A DNA stretch of 64,000 nucleotides from Butyrivibrio hungatei DSM 14810. Lineage in GTDB: Bacteria > Bacillota > Clostridia > Lachnospirales > Lachnospiraceae. The stretch lies in contig NZ_FRDH01000012.1 of assembly GCF_900143205.1 (NCBI RefSeq), positions 61,682-125,681 of the forward strand, read 5' to 3'. Under the pieces are notes generated by a model. It saw only the letters and a program-made list of their open reading frames with translations. It was not told the origin of the DNA and did no database searches. Both the position numbers and the translations under genes were made by a program. This document shows positions 42,998 through 51,670 of the stretch, piece after piece (positions within the stretch are counted from its first letter, which is position 1; each line of letters begins with the position of its first letter).

Positions 42998-43726
42998 TTG
43001 AGATTAGATAAATTCCTTGGTGATCATAATATTGGCACCAGAAAACAAATTAAAGAATACGTAAAAAACGGAAGATGTAAAGTAAATGGCGTAGCTGTCA
43101 CGAAGTCTGATACTCATATTAATGAAAACGTCGACGAAATCTCTTTTGATGAAATTCCCCTTACATATTCTAAGTTTCATTATTTTATGCTTTATAAGCC
43201 TCAAGGCGTTGTTTCTGCAACAACAGATGGCAAAAACAAGACTGTTCTTGATCTTTTAAAGGATGAAAATGTTAAGGGATTGAATCCTGCAGGAAGATTA
43301 GATATAGATACTGAAGGATTACTTCTTTTAACTGATGATGGAGGGCTCATTCACAAACTTCTTTCTCCAAAGAAGCATGTAGATAAGACCTATGAAGTCC
43401 ATCTAAGAAAAGAACTTTCAGATGAAGATATCAGATTATTGGAGGATGGAATCGATATTGGAGATACCAGGGACGATGGAACTCCATATCTTACGCTTCC
43501 TGCCAAGATCATAAAACAAGAAAAAGATGTTGAGGGGAGACCTGTCATTCATCTTATAATTCATGAAGGAAGATTTCATCAGGTCAAGCGAATGCTTGAA
43601 GCAGTTGGAAATAAGGTTGAATTCCTTAAAAGAATCACCTTTGGTCCTCTTGTACTGGATGAAGGCTTAAGTCCTTCTGAATACAGATCATTGAACGAAA
43701 AAGAATTAAAAGAATTAGGATTATAA
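42998..43726 (+). CDS. rsuA: 16S rRNA pseudouridine synthase, RsuA family
   Basis: 242 residues with an N-terminal S4 domain (about 1-55) and catalytic domain with the Asp of GRLDIDTEGLLLL; the later HEGRFHQVKRM motif is typical of RsuA. The start is TTG, as the frame opens with the S4 pattern there and only a weak purine-rich site (AAAGAG) lies upstream. It is followed after three bases by the HAD phosphatase gene. Confidence 0.88.
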   Translation: MRLDKFLGDHNIGTRKQIKEYVKNGRCKVNGVAVTKSDTHINENVDEISFDEIPLTYSKFHYFMLYKPQGVVSATTDGKNKTVLDLLKDENVKGLNPAGRLDIDTEGLLLLTDDGGLIHKLLSPKKHVDKTYEVHLRKELSDEDIRLLEDGIDIGDTRDDGTPYLTLPAKIIKQEKDVEGRPVIHLIIHEGRFHQVKRMLEAVGNKVEFLKRITFGPLVLDEGLSPSEYRSLNEKELKELGL

Positions 43727-43729
43727 AAT

Positions 43730-44392
43730 ATGGTTAATTTATGCCTTGATGATTATGAAGCTGTAATATTTGATCTTGATGGTTCATTAGTTGATTCCAT
43801 GTGGATGTGGGAAGCCATTGATCAAGAATATCTAACAGGCTTTGGGATAACACCACCTAAGACATTACAGCAGGATATAGGTGGCAGAAGTTTTGTAGAA
43901 ACAGCGCAGTATTTTAAAGAAAGATTTGGAATTAAAGATTCCATTGAAAAGATTGGCGATGATTGGAATAAAATGGCCTGGGATAAGTACACTAATGAAG
44001 TCCCACTAAAGGATGGAGCATTTTCTTTTATTAAAGCATGTATAGCTAAGGGCTTAAAGCTTGGAATTGCTTCTAGTAATTCCACGGAGCTTATTGAACA
44101 GGTTTTGGGATCTCACAACATAAAAGATATGTTTGGAAGTATCAAATCAGGAACAGAAGTGTTAAAGGGTAAGCCTGCACCTGACGTTTATCTTGAAGTT
44201 TCAAATGAACTGTCTGTATCTCCAGAAAAATGTCTGGTGTTTGAGGATCTTGTGGATGGCATCAAAGCAGGTAAGAGTGCAGGTATGACTGTAATTGCTG
44301 TCAGCGATGATTATTCAAGACATAGCGATGATGCCAAAAAAGACCTGTCTGACTACTATATTGAGGACTACAACGATATCGTTCTTGAGTAA
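43730..44392 (+). CDS. HAD-superfamily phosphatase, beta-phosphoglucomutase-like
   Basis: 220 residues with the HAD motifs in order: FDLDGSLVDS (nucleophile and general acid Asp), a helical cap, ASSNS (motif II), KGKPAPD (Lys motif III) and FEDLVDG (motif IV). This arrangement is that of the beta-phosphoglucomutase/sugar-phosphatase group, but the substrate cannot be read from sequence. It sits between two pseudouridine synthase genes with a hypothetical membrane protein. Confidence 0.85.
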   Translation: MVNLCLDDYEAVIFDLDGSLVDSMWMWEAIDQEYLTGFGITPPKTLQQDIGGRSFVETAQYFKERFGIKDSIEKIGDDWNKMAWDKYTNEVPLKDGAFSFIKACIAKGLKLGIASSNSTELIEQVLGSHNIKDMFGSIKSGTEVLKGKPAPDVYLEVSNELSVSPEKCLVFEDLVDGIKAGKSAGMTVIAVSDDYSRHSDDAKKDLSDYYIEDYNDIVLE

Positions 44393-44401
44393 GGGGAATT
44401 T

Positions 44402-45004
44402 ATGAAAAAAGTTTACAAAGGCGAATTTGGATATATTGAAAACAATAGAAAAAAAGCAATTATCAGAACTGCTATATTTCTGTCGATAGTACTATTGCTT
44501 TTTTTTACTGGTTTAATCTTAAAGCACACGCAAAAAAATGTATTTAGCATTTTAGCAGCTCTTTTTTGCCTTCCTACTGGATGGAGCGGCGTTAATATGA
44601 TAATGTTCCTTAAGGCTAAAGGCTGTTCAAAGGAAGACTATGATGAAATTGAGGCTCATAAAGGAGACCTCTTGATCCATTATGATCACATTATCACATC
44701 ATATGAAAAGAACTATTATGTAATGGCATCAACTGTTCTTGATAAAAATATCTGTTGCTATACATCAGATAAGGACATGGATACTTCTGACTGCGAAAAA
44801 CATATCAAAAAGATGATGGCTGGCAGCGGATATTCCAGCTATAGCATAAAGATTTTTGATGACCTTAAGAGTTTTTGTGACAGACTCGATCAGCTTGAGA
44901 AACTTCGCGCTGATAAGGGAATTGACCCTCAAAAGATCGAGGATTCTTGGGAAAACGGAACAGTTGAAACTCCTGCAGGAGTTCTTTTATCTATATCTTT
45001 ATAA
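44402..45004 (+). CDS. Small membrane protein of unknown function
   Basis: 200 residues. Two adjacent membrane helices (about 20-40 and 46-66) are followed by a soluble, probably cytoplasmic, domain of about 130 residues with several Cys and a YxxY-rich stretch. No family recognised. The start has AAGGGGA at 44392-44398. Closely packed gaps of 9 and 11 bases link it to the HAD gene and the RluA-type gene. Confidence 0.7.
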   Translation: MKKVYKGEFGYIENNRKKAIIRTAIFLSIVLLLFFTGLILKHTQKNVFSILAALFCLPTGWSGVNMIMFLKAKGCSKEDYDEIEAHKGDLLIHYDHIITSYEKNYYVMASTVLDKNICCYTSDKDMDTSDCEKHIKKMMAGSGYSSYSIKIFDDLKSFCDRLDQLEKLRADKGIDPQKIEDSWENGTVETPAGVLLSISL

Positions 45005-45015
45005 CAGGTTTTTAT

Positions 45016-45990
45016 ATGAAAGAAATAATCATTGATAATAATCAGTTAGATAAACGGCTAGATAGCTTTCTTAAGGGTTATCTTCCAAATGCGTCTGGCG
45101 GATTTATTTACAAAATGCTTAGAAAAAAGAATATTACTCTGAACGATAAGAAGGCTCAGGGCACTGAAAAGTTAAAGCTAGGAGATTCCATTAAGATTTT
45201 CTTTGCTGATGAAACTTTAGAAAAATTTATGGGTAAAGAATCAGGAGCTTTCGAGCAGGCTATATCTTTTGACTACAAAAAGCTTGGAGTAGAGGTTATA
45301 TACGAAGATTCAAATATTGTTCTTTTATCTAAGCCAGCAGGTCTTTTAACCCAAAAGGCCCAGCCTATGGATATAAGCTTAAATGATTATCTTATAGAGT
45401 ACCTTATTGACACAGGTGCAATAACAAAAAAGTCCCTTGAAACCTATAAACCATCTGTCTGCAACAGACTAGACAGAAACACCAGCGGACTGGTAATATG
45501 CGCTAAGTCCCTTGCTGGAGCAAGATGCATGAATAGTCTATTAAAGGACAGAAACCTTGATAAATACTATAGGACAATAGTAGAGGGTAAGCTGTCAGAA
45601 AGCTTTACGTTAAAAGGTTATCTCACCAAGGATGAAAAGAAAAATAAGGTTGATATCACTAGTAAGCCTATAAATAGTGATTCAGATTATATCGAAACAG
45701 AATATGTGCCGCTTGAATATTTAAGTGATAGGAATCTTACTGTTCTAGAAGTTAAGCTTATAACTGGTAAGCCTCATCAGATCAGAGCGCATTTATCAAG
45801 CATAGGCCATCCTATCATTGGAGATATCAAGTACGGCGGACATAAAATAGCAGGGTTAAATTATCAGCTGCTTCATAGTTACAGGATCAAATTTCCTAAT
45901 GATCTTCCTGAAGAATTTATGTATCTTGCAGGAAAAGAGTATATTTCAAAACTTCCAACTGCTTTTGAGAAAGTACTCGGAAAGGGGTAA
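45016..45990 (+). CDS. RluA-family pseudouridine synthase
   Basis: 324 residues with an S4 domain at the N terminus (about 10-70) and an RluA-type catalytic domain with the active Asp in NRLDRNTSGL; KPHQIRAHL is the matching RluA C-terminal motif. RluC or RluD-type activity on 23S rRNA is likely. It ends two bases before the recU start codon. Confidence 0.93.
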   Translation: MKEIIIDNNQLDKRLDSFLKGYLPNASGGFIYKMLRKKNITLNDKKAQGTEKLKLGDSIKIFFADETLEKFMGKESGAFEQAISFDYKKLGVEVIYEDSNIVLLSKPAGLLTQKAQPMDISLNDYLIEYLIDTGAITKKSLETYKPSVCNRLDRNTSGLVICAKSLAGARCMNSLLKDRNLDKYYRTIVEGKLSESFTLKGYLTKDEKKNKVDITSKPINSDSDYIETEYVPLEYLSDRNLTVLEVKLITGKPHQIRAHLSSIGHPIIGDIKYGGHKIAGLNYQLLHSYRIKFPNDLPEEFMYLAGKEYISKLPTAFEKVLGKG

Positions 45991-45991
45991 G

Positions 45992-46540
45992 ATGCCTACT
46001 TGGAAATCAAGAGGTTTAAGAGGTTCAACTTTAGAAGAACTCATAAATAGGACCAATGAAAGATATCTTGAGCAGAACCTTGCTCTTATCCAGAAGATAC
46101 CTACTCCAATAACTCCTATTAATATTGATAAGGAGTCTCGTCATATTACTCTGGCTTATTTTGATCAAAAAAGTACAGTCGATTACATAGGTGTAGTTCA
46201 AGGCATTCCTGTTTGCTTTGATGCAAAGGAATGCGCAACTACAACCTTTACTTTAGAAAACATCCATCCTCATCAGGTTACATTCATGGAAAACTTTGAA
46301 AAACAGGATGGTATCGCTTTTTTTCTTATTTATTTCACAAGTTTAAATGAATTTTATTATCTGCCATTTAGAAAGCTAAAAGATTTTTGGGATAGAGCAG
46401 AAAATGGCGGAAGAAAGAGCTTTAGACATGATGAGCTCGATCCATCATACATAATATCCTCAAAACCTATTAATGGAGTTCTTGTTCCATACTTAGAATC
46501 TATACAAAAAGATTTGGATGACAGAGAAACTTTGGTTTGA
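45992..46540 (+). CDS. recU: Holliday junction resolvase RecU
   Basis: Cuts four-way DNA junctions in Firmicutes. The 182 residues show RGSTLEELIN near the N terminus and the nuclease core DYIGVVQGIPVCFDAKE, with the Asp/Glu/Lys metal site. The start at 45992 follows AAAGGGG (45981-45987) two bases after the previous stop; a longer reading of the frame would run inside the pseudouridine synthase gene. A his-operon promoter begins at its very end. Confidence 0.93.
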   Translation: MPTWKSRGLRGSTLEELINRTNERYLEQNLALIQKIPTPITPINIDKESRHITLAYFDQKSTVDYIGVVQGIPVCFDAKECATTTFTLENIHPHQVTFMENFEKQDGIAFFLIYFTSLNEFYYLPFRKLKDFWDRAENGGRKSFRHDELDPSYIISSKPINGVLVPYLESIQKDLDDRETLV

Positions 46541-46565
46541 CATAGGGTGGTTTAAATGTTAAACT
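46537..46565 (+). promoter_or_regulatory. Promoter of the his operon
   Basis: Consensus TTGACA (46537-46542), a 17-base spacer, then TAAACT (46560-46565). The -35 overlaps the recU stop. The leader of about 45 bases is too short for a T-box, and none is seen. Confidence 0.7.
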
Positions 46566-46615
46566 CTTTATTATGATACCCAATTAGCACTGTACCGCAT
46601 TAAAGTGAGGTTGAT

Positions 46616-47728
46616 ATGAACAAGGTCTTATTGCATACACCTGATGGTGTTAGAGATATCTATGGAAGAGAGTGTAGCGACAGAAATATTGTCCGCGACA
46701 AGATCCATAGAGTAATAAAGAGTTACGGATATCAGGATATAGATACTCCTACATTTGAATTTTTTGATGTATTTGCGGAAGAGATTAATGCTTCTGATGC
46801 CAAAGAACTTTTTAAGTTCTTTGATAAAGATGGAAACACACTTGTCCTTAGACCAGATTTTACCCCATCTATAGCAAGATGTGCATCAAAGGTAATGCTT
46901 GAAAACAAAGAACCAGTGAGGGTTTGTTATCAGGGAAAGGCTTATCTTAATACATCAAATCTTCAGGGAAAGCTTAAAGAAAACCGAAACATCGGAATTG
47001 AGTTCATGAATGAAAACAGTGTCTATGCAGATGCTGAAGTCATATCTCTTTTGATAGAGTCCCTCAAAGCTACAGGTCTTTCAGATTTCCAGATCAGCAT
47101 TGGCGACGCTGATTACTACAAAGGATTATGCGAAGAAGCTGGTATCGATGATGATACTGAACGAGATATCAGAGAACAGATTACAGGCAAGAACTACTTT
47201 GCAGCTGAGAATATCATGGTTTCAAGGGGCGTTCCTGAAAAATACAAGGATCTCATCCTAAAGGTATCTGAATTTATTGGCTCAGATGATGCATTAGATA
47301 AAGCTCAAAGTCAGGTTACAAACGAAAGGTCCCTAAGCTCTATCAAGAGATTAAAAGAGCTTTATAAGGTTCTTACAATGTATGGTGTTGAGAAGTACAT
47401 TTCTTTTGACCTTAGTATGCTTAGTAAATTCAATTATTACACAGGTGTCATATTTAGTGCCTATACCTACGGCGTTGGCGATGCTATAGCTAAGGGCGGA
47501 AGATATGATAATCTTCTTGGAAAATATGGTAAGGATGCACCAGCAATTGGTTTTTCAATTGTACTTGATGATCTGATGTCTGCATTATATAGGCAGAGCT
47601 GTGATCTAGAGCATGAAAGCGAGGCAACTGTCATTGAATTTAATGATGATTCTTTCAAAGAAGCTCTAAGTAAAGCAAATGATCTTAGAAATAAAGGTCA
47701 AAACGTTGTCCTTAAATGCACGAAGTAA
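46616..47728 (+). CDS. hisZ: ATP phosphoribosyltransferase regulatory subunit HisZ
   Basis: Histidyl-tRNA synthetase-like protein without the anticodon-binding domain, which pairs with short-form HisG and gives histidine feedback control. The 370 residues contain class II synthetase-like motifs (TPDGVRDI, LRPDFTPSIAR, and GGRYDNLLG near the end). The start has GAGG (46606-46611 region) upstream. It heads a his gene run: hisZ-hisG-hisD, then hisB and the HisIE fusion. Confidence 0.93.
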   Translation: MNKVLLHTPDGVRDIYGRECSDRNIVRDKIHRVIKSYGYQDIDTPTFEFFDVFAEEINASDAKELFKFFDKDGNTLVLRPDFTPSIARCASKVMLENKEPVRVCYQGKAYLNTSNLQGKLKENRNIGIEFMNENSVYADAEVISLLIESLKATGLSDFQISIGDADYYKGLCEEAGIDDDTERDIREQITGKNYFAAENIMVSRGVPEKYKDLILKVSEFIGSDDALDKAQSQVTNERSLSSIKRLKELYKVLTMYGVEKYISFDLSMLSKFNYYTGVIFSAYTYGVGDAIAKGGRYDNLLGKYGKDAPAIGFSIVLDDLMSALYRQSCDLEHESEATVIEFNDDSFKEALSKANDLRNKGQNVVLKCTK

Positions 47729-47739
47729 TTGGAGGCCCT

Positions 47740-48378
47740 ATGAGATATCTTACATTTGCACTTGGAAAGGGAAGACTTGTAGATTCTACAATGGAACTTT
47801 TAAATAAGTGCGGTATCAAATGTGATGAAATATTAGATAAAAAAACAAGAAAGCTGATCTTTACAAACGAAGATCTTGGTCTTAAGTTCTTCCTTGCAAA
47901 AGGTCCTGATGTTCCTACATATGTTGAATATGGCGCAGCTGATATTGGTATAGTCGGCGCTGACACAATCCTTGAAGAAAACAGAAGAGTATATGAAGTA
48001 CTTGATCTTGGCTTTGGAAAGTGCAGAATGTGCGTATGTGGTCCAAAAGAGGCTAAAAAACTTTTAGAGCATCGAGAGATGATAAGAGTTGCCAGCAAAT
48101 ATCCAAACATCGCAAAAGACTATTTCTTTAACCAAAAGCATCAGACTGTAGACATAATCAAATTAAACGGTTCAGTAGAGCTTGGACCTATCGTCAATCT
48201 ATCTGATGTGATCGTAGATATTGTAGAGACTGGTTCTACACTAAGAGAAAACGGATTAGAGGTTTTAGAAGAAATCTGTCCATTATCTGCAAGAATGATC
48301 GTAAACCAGGTTAGTATGCAGATGGAAACAGATAGAATTCGCAAACTCATCAATGCTATGAAGGAGAATCTAGATTAA
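47740..48378 (+). CDS. hisG: ATP phosphoribosyltransferase catalytic subunit, short form HisG
   Basis: Joins ATP and PRPP in the first step of histidine synthesis. It is the 212-residue short form, which needs HisZ; the usual C-terminal regulatory domain is absent, in keeping with hisZ next door. Motifs: ALGKGRL, GAADIGIVGADT and the PRPP loop DIVETGSTLRENGL. The start at 47740 follows GGAGG (47731-47735); an earlier ATG overlaps hisZ. Confidence 0.96.
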   Translation: MRYLTFALGKGRLVDSTMELLNKCGIKCDEILDKKTRKLIFTNEDLGLKFFLAKGPDVPTYVEYGAADIGIVGADTILEENRRVYEVLDLGFGKCRMCVCGPKEAKKLLEHREMIRVASKYPNIAKDYFFNQKHQTVDIIKLNGSVELGPIVNLSDVIVDIVETGSTLRENGLEVLEEICPLSARMIVNQVSMQMETDRIRKLINAMKENLD

Positions 48379-48379
48379 A

Positions 48380-49669
48380 ATGCAGACCCTTAGATTAAAT
48401 ACAGAAACTAAAAAAGAACTACTTGGTAATCTTCTTGGTAGAAATACCGGAAGTTACACTGAATATGAAAAAACAGTCAATGATATAATAGACAATATAA
48501 GAGCAAATGGAGATTCAGCTCTTTTTGATTACACTTTGAAGTTTGATAAATGCTCTTTAACAAAAGATACTGTTAAAGTAACCCGCAGTGAAATAGAAGA
48601 AGCGTATAAAGAGCTTAGCCCTGAATTTATCGAAGTTATGAAGAAAAGCGCTGAAAACATCAGAGTTTTTCACGAGAAGCAAAAGAGAAACAGTTGGATA
48701 GAAACAAATGAAAATGGAAGCATCTTAGGCCAGAGAATACTTCCAATAGAAATATCCGGAGTATATGTTCCTGGCGGAAAGGCTGCTTATCCATCAAGTG
48801 TACTTATGAATGTAGTTCCTGCAAAGGTTGCCGGCGTTGAAAGAATCGTAATGTGCACACCACCTTCAAAAGATGGGAAAGTCAATGCCGGAACATTGGT
48901 AGCTGCAGATATTGCAGGAGTAACTGAAGTCTATAAAGTAGGCGGAGCACAGGCTATTGCAGCTATGGCTTTCGGAACAGAGTCAATTCCTAAGGTTGAT
49001 AAGATTACAGGCCCTGGAAACATCTTCGTTGCCCTTGCCAAAAAGGCATGTTTTGGCTATGTTTCAATTGATTCAATTGCAGGCCCAAGTGAGATCCTGG
49101 TTATTGCTGACGAAACTGCAAATCCTAGATATGTTGCCGCTGACCTTTTATCTCAAGCTGAGCACGACGAGCTTGCATCAGCAATCCTTATTACAACTTC
49201 TGAAGAAGTAGCTAAAAAAGTAAAGGAAGAAATTGAAGGCTTTTTAAAGACATTATCTCGAGCAGATATCATTAGAAAATCTCTTGATAATTATGGCTAT
49301 ATCTTTATTGCTGATAATATGCAGGATATGATCGATGCAGCAAATGCAATTGCATCTGAACACCTTGAGATCATTACCAAAAACCCTTTTGAGACTATGA
49401 CCAAGATAAAAAATGCAGGTGCTATTTTTCTTGGCGAGTATTCATCAGAACCTTTGGGAGATTATTATGCTGGTCCAAATCATATTTTACCTACAAACAG
49501 AACGGCAAGATTTTTCTCACCACTAAATGTTGATGACTTCCTTAAGAAAACAAGTATTATTTCATATTCAGAAGATGCACTAAGAAAAGTTCATAATGAT
49601 ATAGAACTTTTTGCAAAAGAAGAAGGCTTAACAGCGCATGCAAACTCTATTGCAGTTAGATTCGAATAA
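48380..49669 (+). CDS. hisD: Histidinol dehydrogenase HisD
   Basis: Oxidises L-histidinol to L-histidine in two NAD+-dependent steps, with bound zinc. The 429 residues include KITGPGNIFVA, DSIAGPSEI, LLSQAEHDE and EHLEI, all standard. It begins one base after the hisG stop, with AAGGAG at 48361-48366. The following 182-base gap separates it from hisB. Confidence 0.97.
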   Translation: MQTLRLNTETKKELLGNLLGRNTGSYTEYEKTVNDIIDNIRANGDSALFDYTLKFDKCSLTKDTVKVTRSEIEEAYKELSPEFIEVMKKSAENIRVFHEKQKRNSWIETNENGSILGQRILPIEISGVYVPGGKAAYPSSVLMNVVPAKVAGVERIVMCTPPSKDGKVNAGTLVAADIAGVTEVYKVGGAQAIAAMAFGTESIPKVDKITGPGNIFVALAKKACFGYVSIDSIAGPSEILVIADETANPRYVAADLLSQAEHDELASAILITTSEEVAKKVKEEIEGFLKTLSRADIIRKSLDNYGYIFIADNMQDMIDAANAIASEHLEIITKNPFETMTKIKNAGAIFLGEYSSEPLGDYYAGPNHILPTNRTARFFSPLNVDDFLKKTSIISYSEDALRKVHNDIELFAKEEGLTAHANSIAVRFE

Positions 49670-49704
49670 AAATTACGGCAGTTACCATATTGACTGTTAT
49701 GGTT

Positions 49705-49788
49705 AATTGCGTTTTGTAATAATCGCAATTGCAAATAATTGTATAATAATTGCAAGTTAACTTTCTAAATTAACTATAAATTGCAAGT
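49705..49788 (+). repeat. Four AATTGC elements at near helical spacing, upstream of hisB
   Basis: AATTGC begins at 49705, 49727, 49748 and 49779 (steps of 22, 21 and 31 bases, about 2, 2 and 3 turns of DNA). The last two share AATTGCAAGT, and the second forms the palindrome GCAATTGC (49725-49732). A TATAAT lies among them (49742-49747). Candidate -10 elements also occur at 49775 and 49817. The 182-base gap before hisB thus looks like a regulatory region. Confidence 0.45.
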
Positions 49789-49851
49789 AATGAATTAAAG
49801 TTCTTTGTTTTCATGCTATATGTTGAAGAATTATAAAAGGAGACACTATTT

Positions 49852-50442
49852 ATGGGAAGCAGAACTGCAACTGTTGCAAGAAACACGAAAGAAACTAAAA
49901 TTACAGTTTCCATTAACATTGATGGTACTGGAAAATCCGAAATAAATACAGGTATTGGTTTTTTTGATCATATGCTTGAAGGATTTGCAAAACATGGCTT
50001 ATTTGATCTAAAAGTGGCCGTTGAAGGCGATCTTAATGTTGACGGACACCACACAGTTGAAGATACCGGAATAGTTCTTGGTCAGGCAATCATGCAGGCT
50101 ATAGGTGATAAAAAGGGAATAAAGCGCTATGGCAATATGATTCTTCCTATGGATGAAAGTCTTGTTTTAAGTGCTATTGACCTCTGCGGCAGACCATATT
50201 TTGTTATGGATGCTGAATTTACAAGTCCAATGGTTGGAGATTTCGACACTCAGCTTGTGCGAGAGTTTTTCTATGCTGTTTCTTATTCTGCAATGATGAA
50301 CATTCATCTTCGTGTCATAACTGGAATAAATGATCACCACAAGATAGAAGCTATGTTCAAAGCATTTGCCAAGTCTTTAGATGAGGCAACAACCATCGAT
50401 CCTAGGATCACAGACGTACTTAGCACAAAAGGAGCACTATAA
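49852..50442 (+). CDS. hisB: Imidazoleglycerol-phosphate dehydratase HisB
   Basis: Dehydrates imidazole glycerol phosphate in histidine synthesis. The 196 residues contain the manganese-binding motifs [16 protein letters not shown] and NDHHKIEA. It is the monofunctional form, without a histidinol-phosphatase domain. The start follows AAAAGGAG (49837-49844). It is separated from hisD by a repeat-bearing gap, so it may have its own promoter. Confidence 0.97.
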   Translation: MGSRTATVARNTKETKITVSINIDGTGKSEINTGIGFFDHMLEGFAKHGLFDLKVAVEGDLNVDGHHTVEDTGIVLGQAIMQAIGDKKGIKRYGNMILPMDESLVLSAIDLCGRPYFVMDAEFTSPMVGDFDTQLVREFFYAVSYSAMMNIHLRVITGINDHHKIEAMFKAFAKSLDEATTIDPRITDVLSTKGAL

Positions 50443-50443
50443 T

Positions 50444-51661
50444 ATGTCAAAGATATATAAAATTCTGCCATGCATTTATCTTTATGATGGCAAAGTAGTT
50501 AATTCCTTAAAAGATAAAAATGTCATTGATAATGACCCTTTAGCATATACAAAAAGGCTTAATGAGTTTAATGTAAATGACATTTTAGTCTATGATATGT
50601 CCGAAGGTATGACAGATGCAGATCACGAGAAAGCTCTTGATATCATCAAGGATATCTGCAACGCTTCTGACGCATCCATAATAGGTACTGGCAATATAAA
50701 GCGCATGGAAGATGTTAAAAAACTCTTATATGCTGGTTGCCAGAAGGTTGCTATTAGCTATATAGATAAAAAGAATCAGGACATATTAGCAGAGGTATCT
50801 GAAAAGTTTGGAGTAAACAATATTTATGCCTTATATTCAGATGTTTCAATTATTTCTGAATGCAAAGATGAATTAACTTCTTATGTTTCAGAACTCCTTT
50901 ATTTTTCTGATAAAGAGGATGATCTTGGGAAAAATACTCTTGATCTTCCTATAAATTTAGTAGTTAGTAATTTTAAAGATGACGCAGCATCTTATGAGGC
51001 ATCAATCAAAAAAGCTGGACTTGAGCTCTTTTCTATGAAACCTGGTTTTAAGTGGGATGAACTTAAGAAAAATTCTGATGGTCTCATTCCTGTAATCGTT
51101 CAGGACTATAAAACAGATGCAGTTTTGATGCTGGCATATATGAACGAAGAGGCTTATAATAAAACTCTCGAAACAGGAAAGATGACATATTTTAGTAGAA
51201 GCCGAAACGAGCTCTGGATAAAGGGAGAAACAAGCTCTCATTACCAGTATGTTAAATCTTTGTATGCTGACTGTGACCTTGATACTATACTTGCCAAGGT
51301 CAAGCAGATAGGAGCTGCTTGTCACACTGGAAAATACTCATGCTTCTTTAATGAGATAGCTAAAAAGGATTATGTCGAAAAGAATCCTCAGAAGATACTT
51401 CAAAATGTTTTTGACGTAATAAATGACAGAAAGATTAATCCTAGGGAGGGCTCTTATACAAATTATCTTTTTGACAAAGGAATTGATAAGATTCTTAAAA
51501 AAGTCGGCGAAGAAGCAACAGAAATAGTTATTGCAGCCAAAAATCCAAATAGCAATGAAGTAGTTTACGAAATGTCCGATTTCCTGTATCATATGATGGT
51601 CCTTATGGCTGAAAAAAATGTCAGCTGGGAGGATATAACTAGTGAACTAGCAAGACGATAA
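50444..51661 (+). CDS. hisIE: Fusion: HisF/HisA-like N-terminal part, HisI cyclohydrolase, HisE pyrophosphatase
   Basis: 405 residues. HisI (about 205-305) opens the ring of PR-AMP; its WIKGETSxH motif, DCD and CHTGKYSCF Cys/His zinc residues are present. HisE (about 315-405) hydrolyses PR-ATP, with [14 protein letters not shown] and YEMSDFLYH. The first 200 residues resemble a HisF/HisA barrel: the PC-x4-DGKVV start matches HisF, but the catalytic Asp position holds Tyr (Y12), and [18 protein letters not shown] resembles the phosphate-binding GGGI loop with changes. That part is short and probably not catalytic. The start at 50444 follows AAAAGGAG, one base after the hisB stop region. HisA, HisF, HisH and HisC are not in the window. 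Confidence 0.9.
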   Translation: MSKIYKILPCIYLYDGKVVNSLKDKNVIDNDPLAYTKRLNEFNVNDILVYDMSEGMTDADHEKALDIIKDICNASDASIIGTGNIKRMEDVKKLLYAGCQKVAISYIDKKNQDILAEVSEKFGVNNIYALYSDVSIISECKDELTSYVSELLYFSDKEDDLGKNTLDLPINLVVSNFKDDAASYEASIKKAGLELFSMKPGFKWDELKKNSDGLIPVIVQDYKTDAVLMLAYMNEEAYNKTLETGKMTYFSRSRNELWIKGETSSHYQYVKSLYADCDLDTILAKVKQIGAACHTGKYSCFFNEIAKKDYVEKNPQKILQNVFDVINDRKINPREGSYTNYLFDKGIDKILKKVGEEATEIVIAAKNPNSNEVVYEMSDFLYHMMVLMAEKNVSWEDITSELARR

Positions 51662-51670
51662 GGAAATGGT

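Noticed and set aside
46541..46615. Possible T-box or histidine attenuator before hisZ
   Set aside because: The leader after the promoter is about 45 bases, with no T-box motif, His-codon run or terminator hairpin.
49670..49720. Possible terminator after hisD
   Set aside because: TTACCATA and TATGGTTAA can pair imperfectly, but the stem is weak and AT-rich and lacks a clean T run, so it is not called.
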